DNA from: Melittangium boletus DSM 14713
GTDB lineage: Bacteria; Myxococcota; Myxococcia; Myxococcales; Myxococcaceae
Length of the DNA stretch: 64,000 nt
Reading direction: 5' to 3'
Assembly: GCF_002305855.1 (NCBI RefSeq)
Contig: NZ_CP022163.1
Coordinates: 868,292 to 932,291, forward strand
Below are positions 35,604-45,369 of this stretch, piece by piece; position 1 is the first letter of the stretch; each line of letters starts with the position of its first letter. The notes under the pieces are model-generated. The model did not search any database. It worked only from the letters and a program-made list of their open reading frames with translations, and had not been told where the DNA came from. A program made the position numbers and the translations under genes.

Positions 35604-37139
35604 TCAGAACACCCCATCGAAGAGACGCCAGCCGCCCACCCCGCTGCCCACCGCCACCTTGGACGGGAAGGAGGCCTGACGGTAGAGGGCCGAGCCCTTC
35701 TTCACGTTGGAGAAGAGCAGCTTCACCTTCCCGCTGCCGTGGGAGCTGGCCGCCAGCCCCTGGTGGCCCAGCAATCCGGAGAAGCACCTGCTGCCGATCA
35801 GCGTCCACGCCGACGCGTTCTGCGAGCCATATCCCCACGCGCACGTCTGCGTCCCGTCGTATTGCACCGTGAGGCGCAGGAACGTGACGCTCTCCTGGTC
35901 GACGGTATCTCCCGCGACGAGGTCCACCTCGGCCGAGGAGGTGGAGCCACCCGTGCTCGTGCGGTACTGGAGCCTCGGCTTGTTCTTGTCCGCCGGGCGG
36001 CACACCGCGAAGTAGCGCGCGTTGGACGCCGTGCTCTCGCGCACCATCAAGCAGCCCTTGGCCCACTCGTCCACGTGGCTGTTGGGCGTGTTCACCGCCG
36101 CCGTCCAGGTGCTCGTCGTCACCGCGCCGTTGTACTCGGAGGCGAACAGGAAGCTGTCTTGGCTCCCCCAGATGTCATCGGAGGTCACCTCGGCGCCGAT
36201 GACGTCCATGGCCTCCTGGTAGCCGCCGCACGACGAGGACTCGATGCACCCGAAGGGCCAGCCCAGGCCGTTGTGCGTCACCGCCCAGCCATCCTGGTGG
36301 AAGCTCACCTTGTCCGTGCCGAGATGATTCGCCGCCGCCGACACCGCCCGGCTCCAGGAGGCCGAGTCGTTCGCGCCCCACACCCGGCTGATGAAGCCCG
36401 CCTGGTACACACTGGAGGCCAGGGAGGAGTCGGAGTTCTGCAAGTTGAAGAACACCCCGTAGCCCTTCGCGCCAATCGCCGAGGCGCTGGTGAGATCCGG
36501 CGCGATGAAGGCCACGCGGCTGGTGGCCGTGGAGCCGTTGGACACGTAGGTGTTGAGCTTGCTGGTGGACGAGGACACGTCCCCGCCCGTGAGCGCGATG
36601 ATGAACCGGCCCTTGAGCGCCGAGGTGGAGGGCCAGCCGCAGGCGCCCGTCACCGCCGCCTGAAGACTGGTGGCACCCGGGCAGGCCGCCATCACGTCCG
36701 AGGGTTTGAAGAGCCAGGACGCGGGCAGGTGCGCGGTGATGCGGTTGTCCAGGTCCTGGGGCAGGCGGCCGGACTCGAAGTTGTCCTTGAGATCCAACCA
36801 GACCGTCACCGCCTCATGGTTGGGGTGGGCGAGGTGGAAGGCGCGCAGCTCGTCCAGACAGTCGGAGAGCCGGTGGCACGTGGTGCCGTTGTCGACGATG
36901 TCCGCGTGGTAGACGAACCAGTTGCCCGTCACCTTGGACCAGCCGCTCTTGCCATTGTGGATGTCGAACTCGAGCGAGCGGACGCGGTGGTACACGAGTT
37001 GATCGAGCACCGCCTCATCGCGCTGGTAGGAGTTGTGCGACGACTTCTGCCGCACCTCGTTGTACGCGGGCTGGGCCACCGCGGCCTGGCCGAGCGCGAG
37101 CAGCAGCGCCGGGAGGGCGAGGGAAACACCTGTCTTCAT
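35604..37139 (-). CDS. secreted Ca-dependent phosphatidylinositol-specific phospholipase C
   Basis: The ATG at 37139 is preceded by AAGGAGAGAG. The 511-residue product has a signal peptide ending AAVA-Q. The catalytic TIM-barrel shows QKSSHNSYQ (H35), RSLEFDIH (metal-binding Glu/Asp) and FVYHADI (second catalytic His, H78), the bacterial Ca2+-dependent PI-PLC pattern. The barrel continues to about residue 300 (KVSFHQDGWAV). The last 130 residues form a beta-rich domain (YFAVCRPADKNKPRL to the end) that may bind lipid or carbohydrate. It should cut phosphatidylinositol or related lipids outside the cell, perhaps of prey. It is the last gene of a tight operon, 12 bases behind the PIG-V-like gene. 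Confidence 0.85.
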   Translation of the reverse strand: MKTGVSLALPALLLALGQAAVAQPAYNEVRQKSSHNSYQRDEAVLDQLVYHRVRSLEFDIHNGKSGWSKVTGNWFVYHADIVDNGTTCHRLSDCLDELRAFHLAHPNHEAVTVWLDLKDNFESGRLPQDLDNRITAHLPASWLFKPSDVMAACPGATSLQAAVTGACGWPSTSALKGRFIIALTGGDVSSSTSKLNTYVSNGSTATSRVAFIAPDLTSASAIGAKGYGVFFNLQNSDSSLASSVYQAGFISRVWGANDSASWSRAVSAAANHLGTDKVSFHQDGWAVTHNGLGWPFGCIESSSCGGYQEAMDVIGAEVTSDDIWGSQDSFLFASEYNGAVTTSTWTAAVNTPNSHVDEWAKGCLMVRESTASNARYFAVCRPADKNKPRLQYRTSTGGSTSSAEVDLVAGDTVDQESVTFLRLTVQYDGTQTCAWGYGSQNASAWTLIGSRCFSGLLGHQGLAASSHGSGKVKLLFSNVKKGSALYRQASFPSKVAVGSGVGGWRLFDGVF

Positions 37140-37151
37140 ATGCTCTCTCCT

Positions 37152-38240
37152 TCAATAAGCCCACGCGCCAATGGCGTACGCGTGGGTGACCTTGTGGTTG
37201 AGCCACACGCCCAGCAGCGCCACCGTCCAACGCAGCCAGACGGGGCGCGTGGCGAGCCAGTCGCCCGCGAGGAACATCACCGGGAAGAGCACCGCGCCGA
37301 AGCGGAAGGCATTGCCCAGATCCCCCTGGGGCAGCATCACCAGGAGCGAGAGCAGGGCGTAGAGCCCCAGGGCCTGGTCGCGGCGCAGGAGCGCCAGCGC
37401 GGCCACCAGCCACAGCGCGCCAAAGAGGTGCCGCAGCAACAGCCATCCGCTGAACCGGGTATGCCAGGGATTGCCGAACCAGAGCCCCCGGATCGCCCCC
37501 CACACGGAGTCGGCATGGTTCCACTCGCGCTGCGCCTTCAGGAACACGAGCGGATCTCCCGCCTGGGTCCACTCGAAGAACAAGAGGCCCCCGAACGCCA
37601 GGAGGGCCACCGCGCCCACGGCGGTGAAGCGCGTGAGGCGGCCTCGCCACGAGGGCTCACGCCCGGCGAGCAGGAGCGCGGCGGTGAGCGCCACGAAGGT
37701 GCCCTGGTTGCGCGTCCACACGCACAGCGCGGCCAGCACCGCCGCCGGCACGAGCGCTCCCCACGTGGCGAAAGCCAGCGCACCAAAGGAGAGCAGGAGG
37801 AAAAGGCCCTCCGTGTGGTGTGAATGCAGGGCGAAGCTCGCGGGCCCGAAGAGCAGGAGGAACCAGCCCCAGGTCGTCCGGGGGGACATCGCCCCGCTCA
37901 ACCGCCCCTGGCGGCTCCAGCGCGTGTTCCAGGCGACGAAGGCGAGCAGGCACAGCGTGGACAGGAGGCAGCCCACGACCTGCGGCGCGAGCACGCCTCC
38001 GAGCACCTGACGCACCCACCCCACCGCGCCCGGGTAGAGAGGAAGGAAGGCCCAGAGGGGCCACGCATAACCCTCGAGCACGAGGGTGGTGTAGTGGTGG
38101 GAATCCCAGCGATCGAGCACCTGGAGCAGGGGGATGTCACGGCTGACGGACGTCCAGGCCCACAGTCCGAAGTGGTGGGCCAGCATCAGCGCCGTGAGTC
38201 CCCAAGGGGCCCAGGATGAGGGCTCGGAGCCGGTCTTCAC
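37152..38240 (-). CDS. PIG-V-like mannosyltransferase (GT-C fold)
   Basis: A GTG at 38240 starts directly after the stop of the upstream gene, with no intergenic base. The 362-residue protein has about nine membrane helices. The first exterior loop contains DRWDSHHYTTLVLEGY, which resembles the conserved WDxxxY segment of the PIG-V/GT76 family. These enzymes add mannose from a polyprenyl-phosphate donor; PIG-V itself works in GPI-anchor assembly. In bacteria the acceptor is unknown, possibly a glycolipid or protein. The rest, with FGPASFALHSHHTEGLFLLL and QGDLGNAFRFGAV, fits too. Family call good, acceptor unknown. Confidence 0.75.
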   Translation of the reverse strand: MKTGSEPSSWAPWGLTALMLAHHFGLWAWTSVSRDIPLLQVLDRWDSHHYTTLVLEGYAWPLWAFLPLYPGAVGWVRQVLGGVLAPQVVGCLLSTLCLLAFVAWNTRWSRQGRLSGAMSPRTTWGWFLLLFGPASFALHSHHTEGLFLLLSFGALAFATWGALVPAAVLAALCVWTRNQGTFVALTAALLLAGREPSWRGRLTRFTAVGAVALLAFGGLLFFEWTQAGDPLVFLKAQREWNHADSVWGAIRGLWFGNPWHTRFSGWLLLRHLFGALWLVAALALLRRDQALGLYALLSLLVMLPQGDLGNAFRFGAVLFPVMFLAGDWLATRPVWLRWTVALLGVWLNHKVTHAYAIGAWAY

Positions 38241-40256
38241 TCACGGGCCGCCGAGACGCCGGCGGTTCAGCCCCACGGCGAGCAGGCCCAGGGAGAGCCA
38301 CAGGATCGACGTGTTCCGGCCCGTGGCCGAGCACCCGAGTCCATCTCCGATCAAGGCGCGATCCGCGACCGCGACGGTGAAGGACCAGGAAGCGGGGCTG
38401 TCGTCCTCGTTCCCCGCGCGGTCCCGGGCGCGCACCCGCACCGTGTGCGGACCATCGGGCAGATCCTCGAAGACACCCGAGGGTGGGCAGGGGACGAACT
38501 CCTCCCCGTCCAGGCTGCACGTGTAGGTCACCTCTCCCTCGTTCGAGCCAAACTCGAAACGCGGGTTGCGCTCCTGGACAGCGCCCTTGGGTCCGGAGAG
38601 GACGAGGGTTTCCGGGGGCGTGATGTCCACGATGAGGTTGTTGGGCGCGCTGTCGAGGCTCTGCACGGCATCCACCGCCGCGGCGGCCCGCACCGTGTGA
38701 GGGCCCTCGGCGAGGTCCTGGGGCAGGTCGAAGGCGTAATCGCCCGCGGCATCCGACATCACCCGGCCCACCTCCTCTCCGTCGATGTAGAGGATGACCT
38801 CGGTGTTGGGCTCCGTCCGCTGCGGGTAGAGGGTGGAGGTGCCGGTGATGGCGGGACGAACGTTGTTGGTGATGGTGCCGTCGGGCGGCGTGACCACCGT
38901 GGGAGGCACGGGGATGATGAAGCCGTAGTTCAATTGGGAGGGCGTGCTGGACTGGCCCGCCTGGGCGCCGTAGGCGCCGTCCGCGGGGACCAGCTGGCCA
39001 CCCGACGCGGCGCCCGTGGCGATGATCGTGCAGCCAGCGCCCGGGGCGGCCTGGAACAGGACCTGTCCCGACCCCCCTCCTCCACCGGGGCCCACCCGCG
39101 CGGAGGACGAAGTGCTGCCAATGCCGCCACTCGCGGAGGCGGCTCCACACCCGGCGGACCGGACGATGCGCACGTAGAGCGCGCCACCGGCGCCTCCTCC
39201 ACTCCCGCCCTCCGTGACCGTCCCCACCGAGCCACCCGAGGCACTGAGGGTGCCCGAGCCCAAGAGCTGGCTGGCGCGCAAGAAGACGGCCCCGCCTCCA
39301 GTCCCACCACCCGAACCAGACGCGGACGAACCATGACCCGCGCCGCCGCCGCCACCGAACAACAGGTGGGTCAGCAAGGGCGCGGAGACGGCCGCGCCAC
39401 CCAGGCCGCCCGCGTCCCGTCCGGAGTCGGACGCCGTATCCGAACGCCCGCCCTGACCGCCACTGCCCGCGTTACCTCCGCCACCGCCTCCGGACCGGAA
39501 GCAATTGGCACCGCCGGCGCCGTTGGCCACATTGCCCCGCCCGCTCTGGGTGGCCCCGTAGCGGCCCGCCCCCGCGAGGCCCTCGCCCTTCTGAGCGCCC
39601 TGGGGCGCCCCCTCGTCCAGCTCCGTGCAGCCCCGGGCTCCCGAGGTATCGGCGACGTACTGGCCACCCCGGAAGCCCGCGCCGTCCGCGGAGATGGTCC
39701 CCTCGTTGTTCACCTCGCCAGTGGCCAGGAACGCGACGACACCGCCCGCGCTCCCGTTCCAGGGCGTGGCCACGAGGCTCTGGCCCGCGGCGATGGAGAC
39801 GGTGGTGTATTCCGGCACCCGGATGACCTGGGTTCCTTCCGCCGGGTAGTCCTGGACGAGTGGCGCGGTCAGCCGCAGCGTCGAGGCCGTCACCTCGGAC
39901 AGCCGCGCGAACTCCCAACGTCCCACCTGGCTGGTGCCCAGGTCGAGGGGCGCCGGGTCTCCCGACACGGGCGCGGTGGAGAGGCCCGTCCCCTGGTACA
40001 CCAGCACCAGATCGCCCGCCGCGAAGCAGGGGCTGCCCAGGCAGTCGCCCACCAACAAGGACGTGGCCTTGCGCGCCACGTCGACCGCCAGGGGCGCGTA
40101 GGCGTTGATGACCGTGCCGCTCGTGGACACGGCGAGCGCCCCGTCGCGTCCCGAGCCCAATGCGAACGTATCGGGCGCCGCCCGGGCCGACGCCGGGCCC
40201 AGGGCCAGCAGGCCCACGGCGGTGGGGAGCCACTTCCGCATGAATGGAGTCTTCAT
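38241..40256 (-). CDS. Gly-rich cell-surface protein with Ig-like domains and MYXO-CTERM tail (AgmC-like)
   Basis: The ATG at 40256 has AAGGAACCC upstream and opens a signal peptide ending SARA-A. Residues 25-165 form a beta domain that recurs in myxobacterial surface proteins (AGDLVLVYQGTG). A very Gly/Ser/Ala-rich region (about 165-420) resembles a triple-helix or glycine-rich sleeve. Two bacterial Ig-like domains follow (ITGTSTLYPQRTEPN and LVLSGPKGAVQERN). The end, GCSATGRNTS, a hydrophobic helix and NRRRLGGP, is MYXO-CTERM. The architecture resembles the gliding-related protein AgmC of Myxococcus, which I propose with reserve. It follows the OmpA gene by 18 bases and is the second gene of a four-gene operon. 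Confidence 0.75.
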   Translation of the reverse strand: MKTPFMRKWLPTAVGLLALGPASARAAPDTFALGSGRDGALAVSTSGTVINAYAPLAVDVARKATSLLVGDCLGSPCFAAGDLVLVYQGTGLSTAPVSGDPAPLDLGTSQVGRWEFARLSEVTASTLRLTAPLVQDYPAEGTQVIRVPEYTTVSIAAGQSLVATPWNGSAGGVVAFLATGEVNNEGTISADGAGFRGGQYVADTSGARGCTELDEGAPQGAQKGEGLAGAGRYGATQSGRGNVANGAGGANCFRSGGGGGGNAGSGGQGGRSDTASDSGRDAGGLGGAAVSAPLLTHLLFGGGGGAGHGSSASGSGGGTGGGAVFLRASQLLGSGTLSASGGSVGTVTEGGSGGGAGGALYVRIVRSAGCGAASASGGIGSTSSSARVGPGGGGGSGQVLFQAAPGAGCTIIATGAASGGQLVPADGAYGAQAGQSSTPSQLNYGFIIPVPPTVVTPPDGTITNNVRPAITGTSTLYPQRTEPNTEVILYIDGEEVGRVMSDAAGDYAFDLPQDLAEGPHTVRAAAAVDAVQSLDSAPNNLIVDITPPETLVLSGPKGAVQERNPRFEFGSNEGEVTYTCSLDGEEFVPCPPSGVFEDLPDGPHTVRVRARDRAGNEDDSPASWSFTVAVADRALIGDGLGCSATGRNTSILWLSLGLLAVGLNRRRLGGP

Positions 40257-40274
40257 GACCTTGGGTTCCTTTGC

Positions 40275-41873
40275 CTACTGCTCGCGCTGGGTGGTGATGA
40301 TGGTGAACTCCACACGGCGGTTGGCCGCGCGGCCCTCGGGGGTCTCGTTGGTGGCGATGGGCCGGTCGGGGCCATAGCCCTTGGCCTCCAGGCGCGAGGC
40401 CTCCACGCCCTTGCCCACGAGGTACGTCTTCACCGACTGCGCCCGCGCGAGCGACAGCTTGCGGTTGGCCTCGGCGTTGCCCTGCGTGTCGGAGTGTCCC
40501 TCGACGACGATCCGCCGGATCTCCGGGTGCCGCTGGATGACCCGCGCGAGCTGGTCCAGCATGCCGAAGGAGCGCGACTGGATGACGGCCTCGTTGGTGG
40601 CGAAGAACACCGACTCCTTGATCTCGATCTTGTCCTTCGTGATGACCACGAACTGGGGCTCCTGCGCCGGGCAGCCCTGATTGCTGGCGAGGCCCTTCTC
40701 GGTGGGGCAGTTGTCCAGGTGGTCCGCCACCTCGTCGCCGTCCTGGTCCTTCAACGGACAGCCACCCAGCTCCGCCGGTCCCGCCTGGGTGGGGCAGGCA
40801 TCCTGCGCGTCCTCCACGCCATCGCCATCCTGGTCCTTCACCGGGCAGCCCTTGCGCGAGGCCGGACCCGCCTCGTTGGGGCAGGCATCCTCGCCGTTCC
40901 TCACGCCGTCGCCGTCGTCATCGAAGCGCGCGAGGTCGGAGGCCAGGTCGGTGCGCCCGAAGGCCACGCCGAGCAGCACCCGGAAGAGCGGGGTCCCCGA
41001 CATCGAGCCGAAGCCGGGGCCGCCCAGGGCGTAGACCTCGGTGGACTCGCCCACGGGCATCCGCAGACCGGCGAGCACCTCCACGGAGCTGCCCTGACGG
41101 GAGAGCGGCAGCGCGCCGCGCACGTTGAGCTCTCCGCGCAGCTCGCGGCCCGTGGTGGCGACCCCCACGCCCAGGCGCAACTCGGAGCCCAGCTCGTCCT
41201 GGATGTTGCCATCCTCGTTGAGGACGACGGAGGAGGAGCGCAGCACCGCGCCCGCCTCCGCACCCGCCCGCCACCGGCCGAAGCGGCGGCCCACCATCAC
41301 CTTGGGCGACAGGCGCAAGGGAGTGTCGCGCGAGAGCGTGTCCTCGCTGCCCAGGGGGAGTCCCGCGCCCAGCTCCACCGCCAGGTCCACGGGAGCCTCC
41401 CGCACCTGCGCGAGCAACCCCACGCGCGCGGCGACGAAGGGCGTGCCCAGGCCCGTCGTGGCCGGGATGCCCAGCCGCTGGGCACGGAGGTCATCCCCGC
41501 GCTGCCAGGCCACCAGGGGCAGGTGGGCGTCCAGTTCCAGCCAGCGCAGCGGCGCCCACGCCAGCAACAGGTGCGCCGTGGCGCGATCCGACACCAACGC
41601 GCCCACCCGGTTTCCATCCGAGTAGAACACCAGGGGGTTGCGCTCGTAGTGGCCCGCGAGCGAAAGGCGGAAGCCTCCCTGGGGCAGCAGATCACCCGTC
41701 CCCATCACCAGCGAGCCCTTTCCGCTGGGATTCAGCTCCAGGCGCTCCAGGTCGAAGACCGGCAAGCCAGAGGGTTGAGCGAACGAGGCCGAGGCGAACA
41801 ACAACGCCGCCACGGTGGCCAGACGCACGTTTCCCGCCCGGCGCCGCGTGGGGCAGGGCTTCGCGTGACTCAT
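40275..41873 (-). CDS. OmpA-family protein with thrombospondin type 3 repeats
   Basis: The ATG at 41873 has GGAGAATTC upstream. This 532-residue outer-membrane protein has a signal peptide (to SASFA-Q), a beta-barrel-like domain (about 35-320), and three Ca-binding type 3 repeats. The repeats contain DDDGDGVRNGEDACP, DQDGDGVEDAQDACP and DQDGDEVADHLDNCP. A C-terminal OmpA peptidoglycan-binding domain follows (about 405-525), with VVEGHSDTQGNAEAN and AKGYGPDRPIATN. It ties the outer membrane to the cell wall. It heads a four-gene run: OmpA, Gly-rich MYXO-CTERM protein, PIG-V-like enzyme, PI-PLC. The close spacing (18, 0 and 12 bases) supports co-transcription. Confidence 0.92.
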   Translation of the reverse strand: MSHAKPCPTRRRAGNVRLATVAALLFASASFAQPSGLPVFDLERLELNPSGKGSLVMGTGDLLPQGGFRLSLAGHYERNPLVFYSDGNRVGALVSDRATAHLLLAWAPLRWLELDAHLPLVAWQRGDDLRAQRLGIPATTGLGTPFVAARVGLLAQVREAPVDLAVELGAGLPLGSEDTLSRDTPLRLSPKVMVGRRFGRWRAGAEAGAVLRSSSVVLNEDGNIQDELGSELRLGVGVATTGRELRGELNVRGALPLSRQGSSVEVLAGLRMPVGESTEVYALGGPGFGSMSGTPLFRVLLGVAFGRTDLASDLARFDDDGDGVRNGEDACPNEAGPASRKGCPVKDQDGDGVEDAQDACPTQAGPAELGGCPLKDQDGDEVADHLDNCPTEKGLASNQGCPAQEPQFVVITKDKIEIKESVFFATNEAVIQSRSFGMLDQLARVIQRHPEIRRIVVEGHSDTQGNAEANRKLSLARAQSVKTYLVGKGVEASRLEAKGYGPDRPIATNETPEGRAANRRVEFTIITTQREQ

Positions 41874-42037
41874 GAATTCTCCATGTCGAGGGAGGGGGTG
41901 CGACCCATGGCGACCCAGCCTCGCCTGTCATCAGCACAGCTCAAGTGCCCGGCAGCGTGGCACGAAGGCGCGGGAAGCACAGCGGAATTCCACGCCTTCC
42001 GCGCCTATTCGACACTCATCGAACCATTCGACCCTGC

Positions 42038-43855
42038 TCAAAACGAGAGGCCGTGTCCAATGGGATAAAGCACCGTGGAGTCCGTCCCCGTCCGGGGAAT
42101 GGCCACGGGCAGCCGGCCCGAGGGGTTCACCTCGCCCACCAGCACGCGCGCCAGCGCCTTCATGGAGACGGACCGGAAACCGTAGGTGGCCACGAAGGTG
42201 GACACCCCCGGAAGGTAGGAGATGTCATACGGCTCGCGCACGGAGACGACCACCACCGGCTTCTTCGAGTCCTGGAGCGCGCGGACGAGGTCTCGCTGGG
42301 CCTGGGACGTCCAGACGCGGGTGACCAGCACCACGGTGATGTCCGCGCGCCCGGCCGAGGCTACCGCCTGCGCGATCCCCGCCTGCTCCGGGGTGGTGCC
42401 CGTCTCCAGGGTCTCCACGGACAGGCCGCGCTGGGTCAACTCCCGCGCCAGCGTGTCGATCGGCGCGGCACCCCACCCCGTCACCAGCACCTTGCCCACC
42501 TCTGGCTTCAACGGCAGAACACCCGCCTCGTTCTTCACCAAGGTGATTCCGCGCTCGGTGAGGGCGTCGGCCACGGCCAGGTGCTCGGCGGCGCCCACGC
42601 GCTCGAGCAGGGACAGATCCACCAGGGGACGGGCGAGTACCCCCCGCTTCTGCTTGAGCGTCAGGATGCGTCCCACCGCCTCATCGAGCCGCTCCTGGCT
42701 GATCTCCCCGCCGATCACCGCCTCGCGTACGGCGTTGAAGGCCACGTCGATGCGCGACGGCAGGAGGAGCATGTCCACGCCGGCCTTGAGCGCCTCCACG
42801 GGGACCCGCGCATCGCTGTCGTCACCGTAGGGCTTCGCGCCCTGCATGGAGAGCGAGTCGCTGACCACCACGCCCTGGAAGCCGAGCTGGCCCCGGAGCA
42901 GGTCCGTCATGACCGAACGGCTCAGCGTCGCCGGCAAGCCCGAGCGCTCCAGGGCGGGGACCACGATGTGGGCGGACATGATGGCGTCCACCTGGGCGTC
43001 GATGGCGGCCACGAAGGGCGGGAGGTCCACCGCGTCGAACTGCTCCCGGCTCCGGTGGATGATGGGCAGCCCGTAGTGACTGTCCACCTCCGTGTCCCCG
43101 TGGCCGGGAAAGTGCTTCACGGTGGCCGCCATGCCCTCGCCCTGCATGGCGTTCACCTGCACCTGCGTGAAGGACGACACCAGGGCCGGGTCCAGGCCAA
43201 AGGAGCGCACGCCAATGACGGGGTTGAGCGGGTTGCTGTTGACGTCCGCGACCGTCCCGAAGTTCAGGTTGATGCCCAGGGCGCTCAGCTCCCGCGCGGT
43301 GATGACCGCCGCCTGACGCGCGTCCTCCAGGTTGCGAGTGGCCCCCAGGGCCATGTTGCCCGGAAACTGGGTGGCCGGCTCGGTCACCCGGACCACCACC
43401 CCATGCTCCTGGTCCGTGGAGATCAGCAGGGGGATGGGCCGCTCCTGGCGCATCGCCACTTCTTGCAGCCCGTTGGACAGCCGGGCGATCTGCTCCGGGT
43501 TGCCCAGGTTATTGGTCCAGGTGAAGTAGATGATGCCGCCCAGGTGGTAGCGCTCGACGAGCTGCTCCGCCGTGTCCAGCCCATGGTCCGTGCGGTTGGC
43601 CTCCACCATCTTGGGATCCGTGTCCGCGACGGTCGTGCCATAGGCGTGGGCCATGAAGAGCTGACCCACCTTCTCCTCGAGGGTCATCTCCTTCAAGCGG
43701 CAGGGCACCCAATCCGGCGAGGACACCGCGGGCGGCGTGCCACAATCCGGCGTGACGGGAACCGGGGGCGCCTCGTCACAACCCACGCTTCCGAGCATCC
43801 ATCCGCAGAGCGCGATGGACGCGAGCCACTTCCCATCTACCTTGACCATGTGCAC
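42038..43855 (-). CDS. glycoside hydrolase family 3 lipoprotein (beta-N-acetylhexosaminidase-like)
   Basis: Starts at GTG 43855 just after AGGAGG; ATG 43849 is an alternative. The 605-residue protein has a lipobox GSVGC. The GH3 domain carries KHFPGHGDTEVDSHYGLP (catalytic His/Asp dyad of NagZ) and the nucleophile D333 in VVVSDSLSM. A C-terminal GH3 beta-sandwich-like domain (about 410-600, with VTGWGAAPIDTLAREL and ARVLVGEVNPSGRLPVAIP) makes it longer than cytoplasmic NagZ, and closer to lipid-anchored hexosaminidases such as YbbD. It probably cleaves N-acetylglucosamine from wall fragments or from prey murein at the cell surface. Confidence 0.92.
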   Translation of the reverse strand: MHMVKVDGKWLASIALCGWMLGSVGCDEAPPVPVTPDCGTPPAVSSPDWVPCRLKEMTLEEKVGQLFMAHAYGTTVADTDPKMVEANRTDHGLDTAEQLVERYHLGGIIYFTWTNNLGNPEQIARLSNGLQEVAMRQERPIPLLISTDQEHGVVVRVTEPATQFPGNMALGATRNLEDARQAAVITARELSALGINLNFGTVADVNSNPLNPVIGVRSFGLDPALVSSFTQVQVNAMQGEGMAATVKHFPGHGDTEVDSHYGLPIIHRSREQFDAVDLPPFVAAIDAQVDAIMSAHIVVPALERSGLPATLSRSVMTDLLRGQLGFQGVVVSDSLSMQGAKPYGDDSDARVPVEALKAGVDMLLLPSRIDVAFNAVREAVIGGEISQERLDEAVGRILTLKQKRGVLARPLVDLSLLERVGAAEHLAVADALTERGITLVKNEAGVLPLKPEVGKVLVTGWGAAPIDTLARELTQRGLSVETLETGTTPEQAGIAQAVASAGRADITVVLVTRVWTSQAQRDLVRALQDSKKPVVVVSVREPYDISYLPGVSTFVATYGFRSVSMKALARVLVGEVNPSGRLPVAIPRTGTDSTVLYPIGHGLSF

Positions 43856-43948
43856 TCCGCCCTCCTGAGAAATCAGGGTTCGCGGATTACACCCGTTGAC
43901 CCCGTCCTGTCATGGCGCATCGAGGCGGGGGCGGGGTCGAGACGGCGC

Positions 43949-45316
43949 TCAGAGCCGGGGCACCCGGGGCAGGCGGCTCATGCGCCGGGCGATGTGGAAG
44001 CTCATCTCCAGGGCCTGACGGTAGTTGAGCCGGGGGTCGCACAGGGTGGCGTAGTTGCGCTCCAGATCCTGCTCGGTGATGCCCACGGCGCCACCCACAC
44101 ACTCCGTGACGTCCTCTCCGGTGAGCTCGAAGTGCACGCCCCCGAGGTAGGAGCCAAGCCGCTCGTGCACGTCGAAGCTCGACTCCACTTCGCGCAGGAC
44201 GTCATTGAAGCTGCGCGTCTTGATCCCGGAGGAGGTGGACACGGTGTTGCCGTGCATCGGATCGCACACCCACAGGACGAGCCGGCCCGCCCCCCGCAGG
44301 GCCTCCACCACCGGGGGGAGCGCGTCCTGCACCCGCTGGGCCCCCATGCGGGTGATGAAGACGAGCTTGCCGGGCTCGTTGTCCGGGTTGAGCTGCTCGG
44401 CCAGGCGGACGGCGTTCTCGGGAGACACGCTGGGACCCAGCTTCACCCCCACCGGGTTGCGGATGCCGCGGAAGAACTCCAGGTGCGCCCCATCCGGGGC
44501 CCGGGTGCGCTCCCCGATCCACGGCAGGTGCGTCGTCAGATCGTACCACCCCTTGCGCCACGGGACCTGGCGCGTCTGGGCCGACTCATAGTGGAGGTTG
44601 AGGCCCTCGTGGCTGGTGAAGGAGTCCACGCGCGTGAGCTCCGCCACCTTGCGCTCGCCCAACGCCTCCATGAAGCGCAGGGCCTCGCCGAGCTTGCGGG
44701 TGGTCTGCTCGTACTCCTCGCGCAGCTCGCTGGGCACGGCGGCGTTCCGGAAGAAGCTCAGGTCCCAGTACTCGGGGTGGTGCACGTCCGCGAAGCCACC
44801 GTCACTCAGCGAGCGCACGAAGTTGAGCGTCATCGCCGCGTGGTGGTAGCAGGCCAGCATCAACCGGGGATCCGCCCGCCGCGCCTCGGGAGTGAACTCC
44901 GGCCGGTTGACCAGATCCCCGAAGTAGCTGGGCAGCTCCACGCCCCCGCGCACCTCGGTGGGCTTGGAGCGCGGCTTGGCGTACTGGCCGGCGATGCGCC
45001 CCACCCGGATGACGGGCCGGTGCCCTCCATGGATGAGCACCAGCGACATCTGCAGGATGATCTTCTGCCGGTTGGTGATGATGTCCGGACGGCAGTCGAA
45101 GAGGGACTCGGCGCAGTCCCCTCCCTGCAGCAGGAAGCGTCGGCCTTGCTGGGCCTCCGCCAGCAGCTCACGCAGCCGCTCCACCTCCCAGGAGGTGACC
45201 AGCGGCGGCAGCCGGCTGAGTGCCGTGACGACGTCCTCGAGTTCCTTCGGATCCTCGTAGGCGACGTCTTGAGTGATGGGCTTCGTCTTCCAGGAGGTGG
45301 GCGACCAGGTGCTCAT
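43949..45316 (-). CDS. class II 3-deoxy-7-phosphoheptulonate (DAHP) synthase
   Basis: Condenses phosphoenolpyruvate and erythrose 4-phosphate, the first step of the shikimate pathway. The 455-residue product has the class II (plant/actinobacterial) motifs: LLQGGDCAESLFDC (metal-binding Cys), QMSLVLIHGGHRPVIRVGRIAGQYAKPRS, PHLPWIGERTR-like, GVKLGPSVSPE, VLWVCDPMHGNT and HFELTGEDVTECVGG. The length fits. It could serve aromatic amino acids or a secondary pathway such as phenazine- or AHBA-type chemistry. It lies 69 bases downstream of the MFS gene of the peptide cluster, on the same strand, but its role there is doubtful; I regard it as probably separate. Confidence 0.95.
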   Translation of the reverse strand: MSTWSPTSWKTKPITQDVAYEDPKELEDVVTALSRLPPLVTSWEVERLRELLAEAQQGRRFLLQGGDCAESLFDCRPDIITNRQKIILQMSLVLIHGGHRPVIRVGRIAGQYAKPRSKPTEVRGGVELPSYFGDLVNRPEFTPEARRADPRLMLACYHHAAMTLNFVRSLSDGGFADVHHPEYWDLSFFRNAAVPSELREEYEQTTRKLGEALRFMEALGERKVAELTRVDSFTSHEGLNLHYESAQTRQVPWRKGWYDLTTHLPWIGERTRAPDGAHLEFFRGIRNPVGVKLGPSVSPENAVRLAEQLNPDNEPGKLVFITRMGAQRVQDALPPVVEALRGAGRLVLWVCDPMHGNTVSTSSGIKTRSFNDVLREVESSFDVHERLGSYLGGVHFELTGEDVTECVGGAVGITEQDLERNYATLCDPRLNYRQALEMSFHIARRMSRLPRVPRL

Positions 45317-45369
45317 ACGAGGCCCAGGAGTATCACACCGGGGCCACCCATTGCCGCTCCACGAGCAAA

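Noticed and set aside
43949..45316. DAHP synthase as a member of the peptide cluster
   Set aside because: It is on the same strand, but a gap and a hairpin separate it from the MFS gene, and it has a housekeeping role. Membership is not supported.
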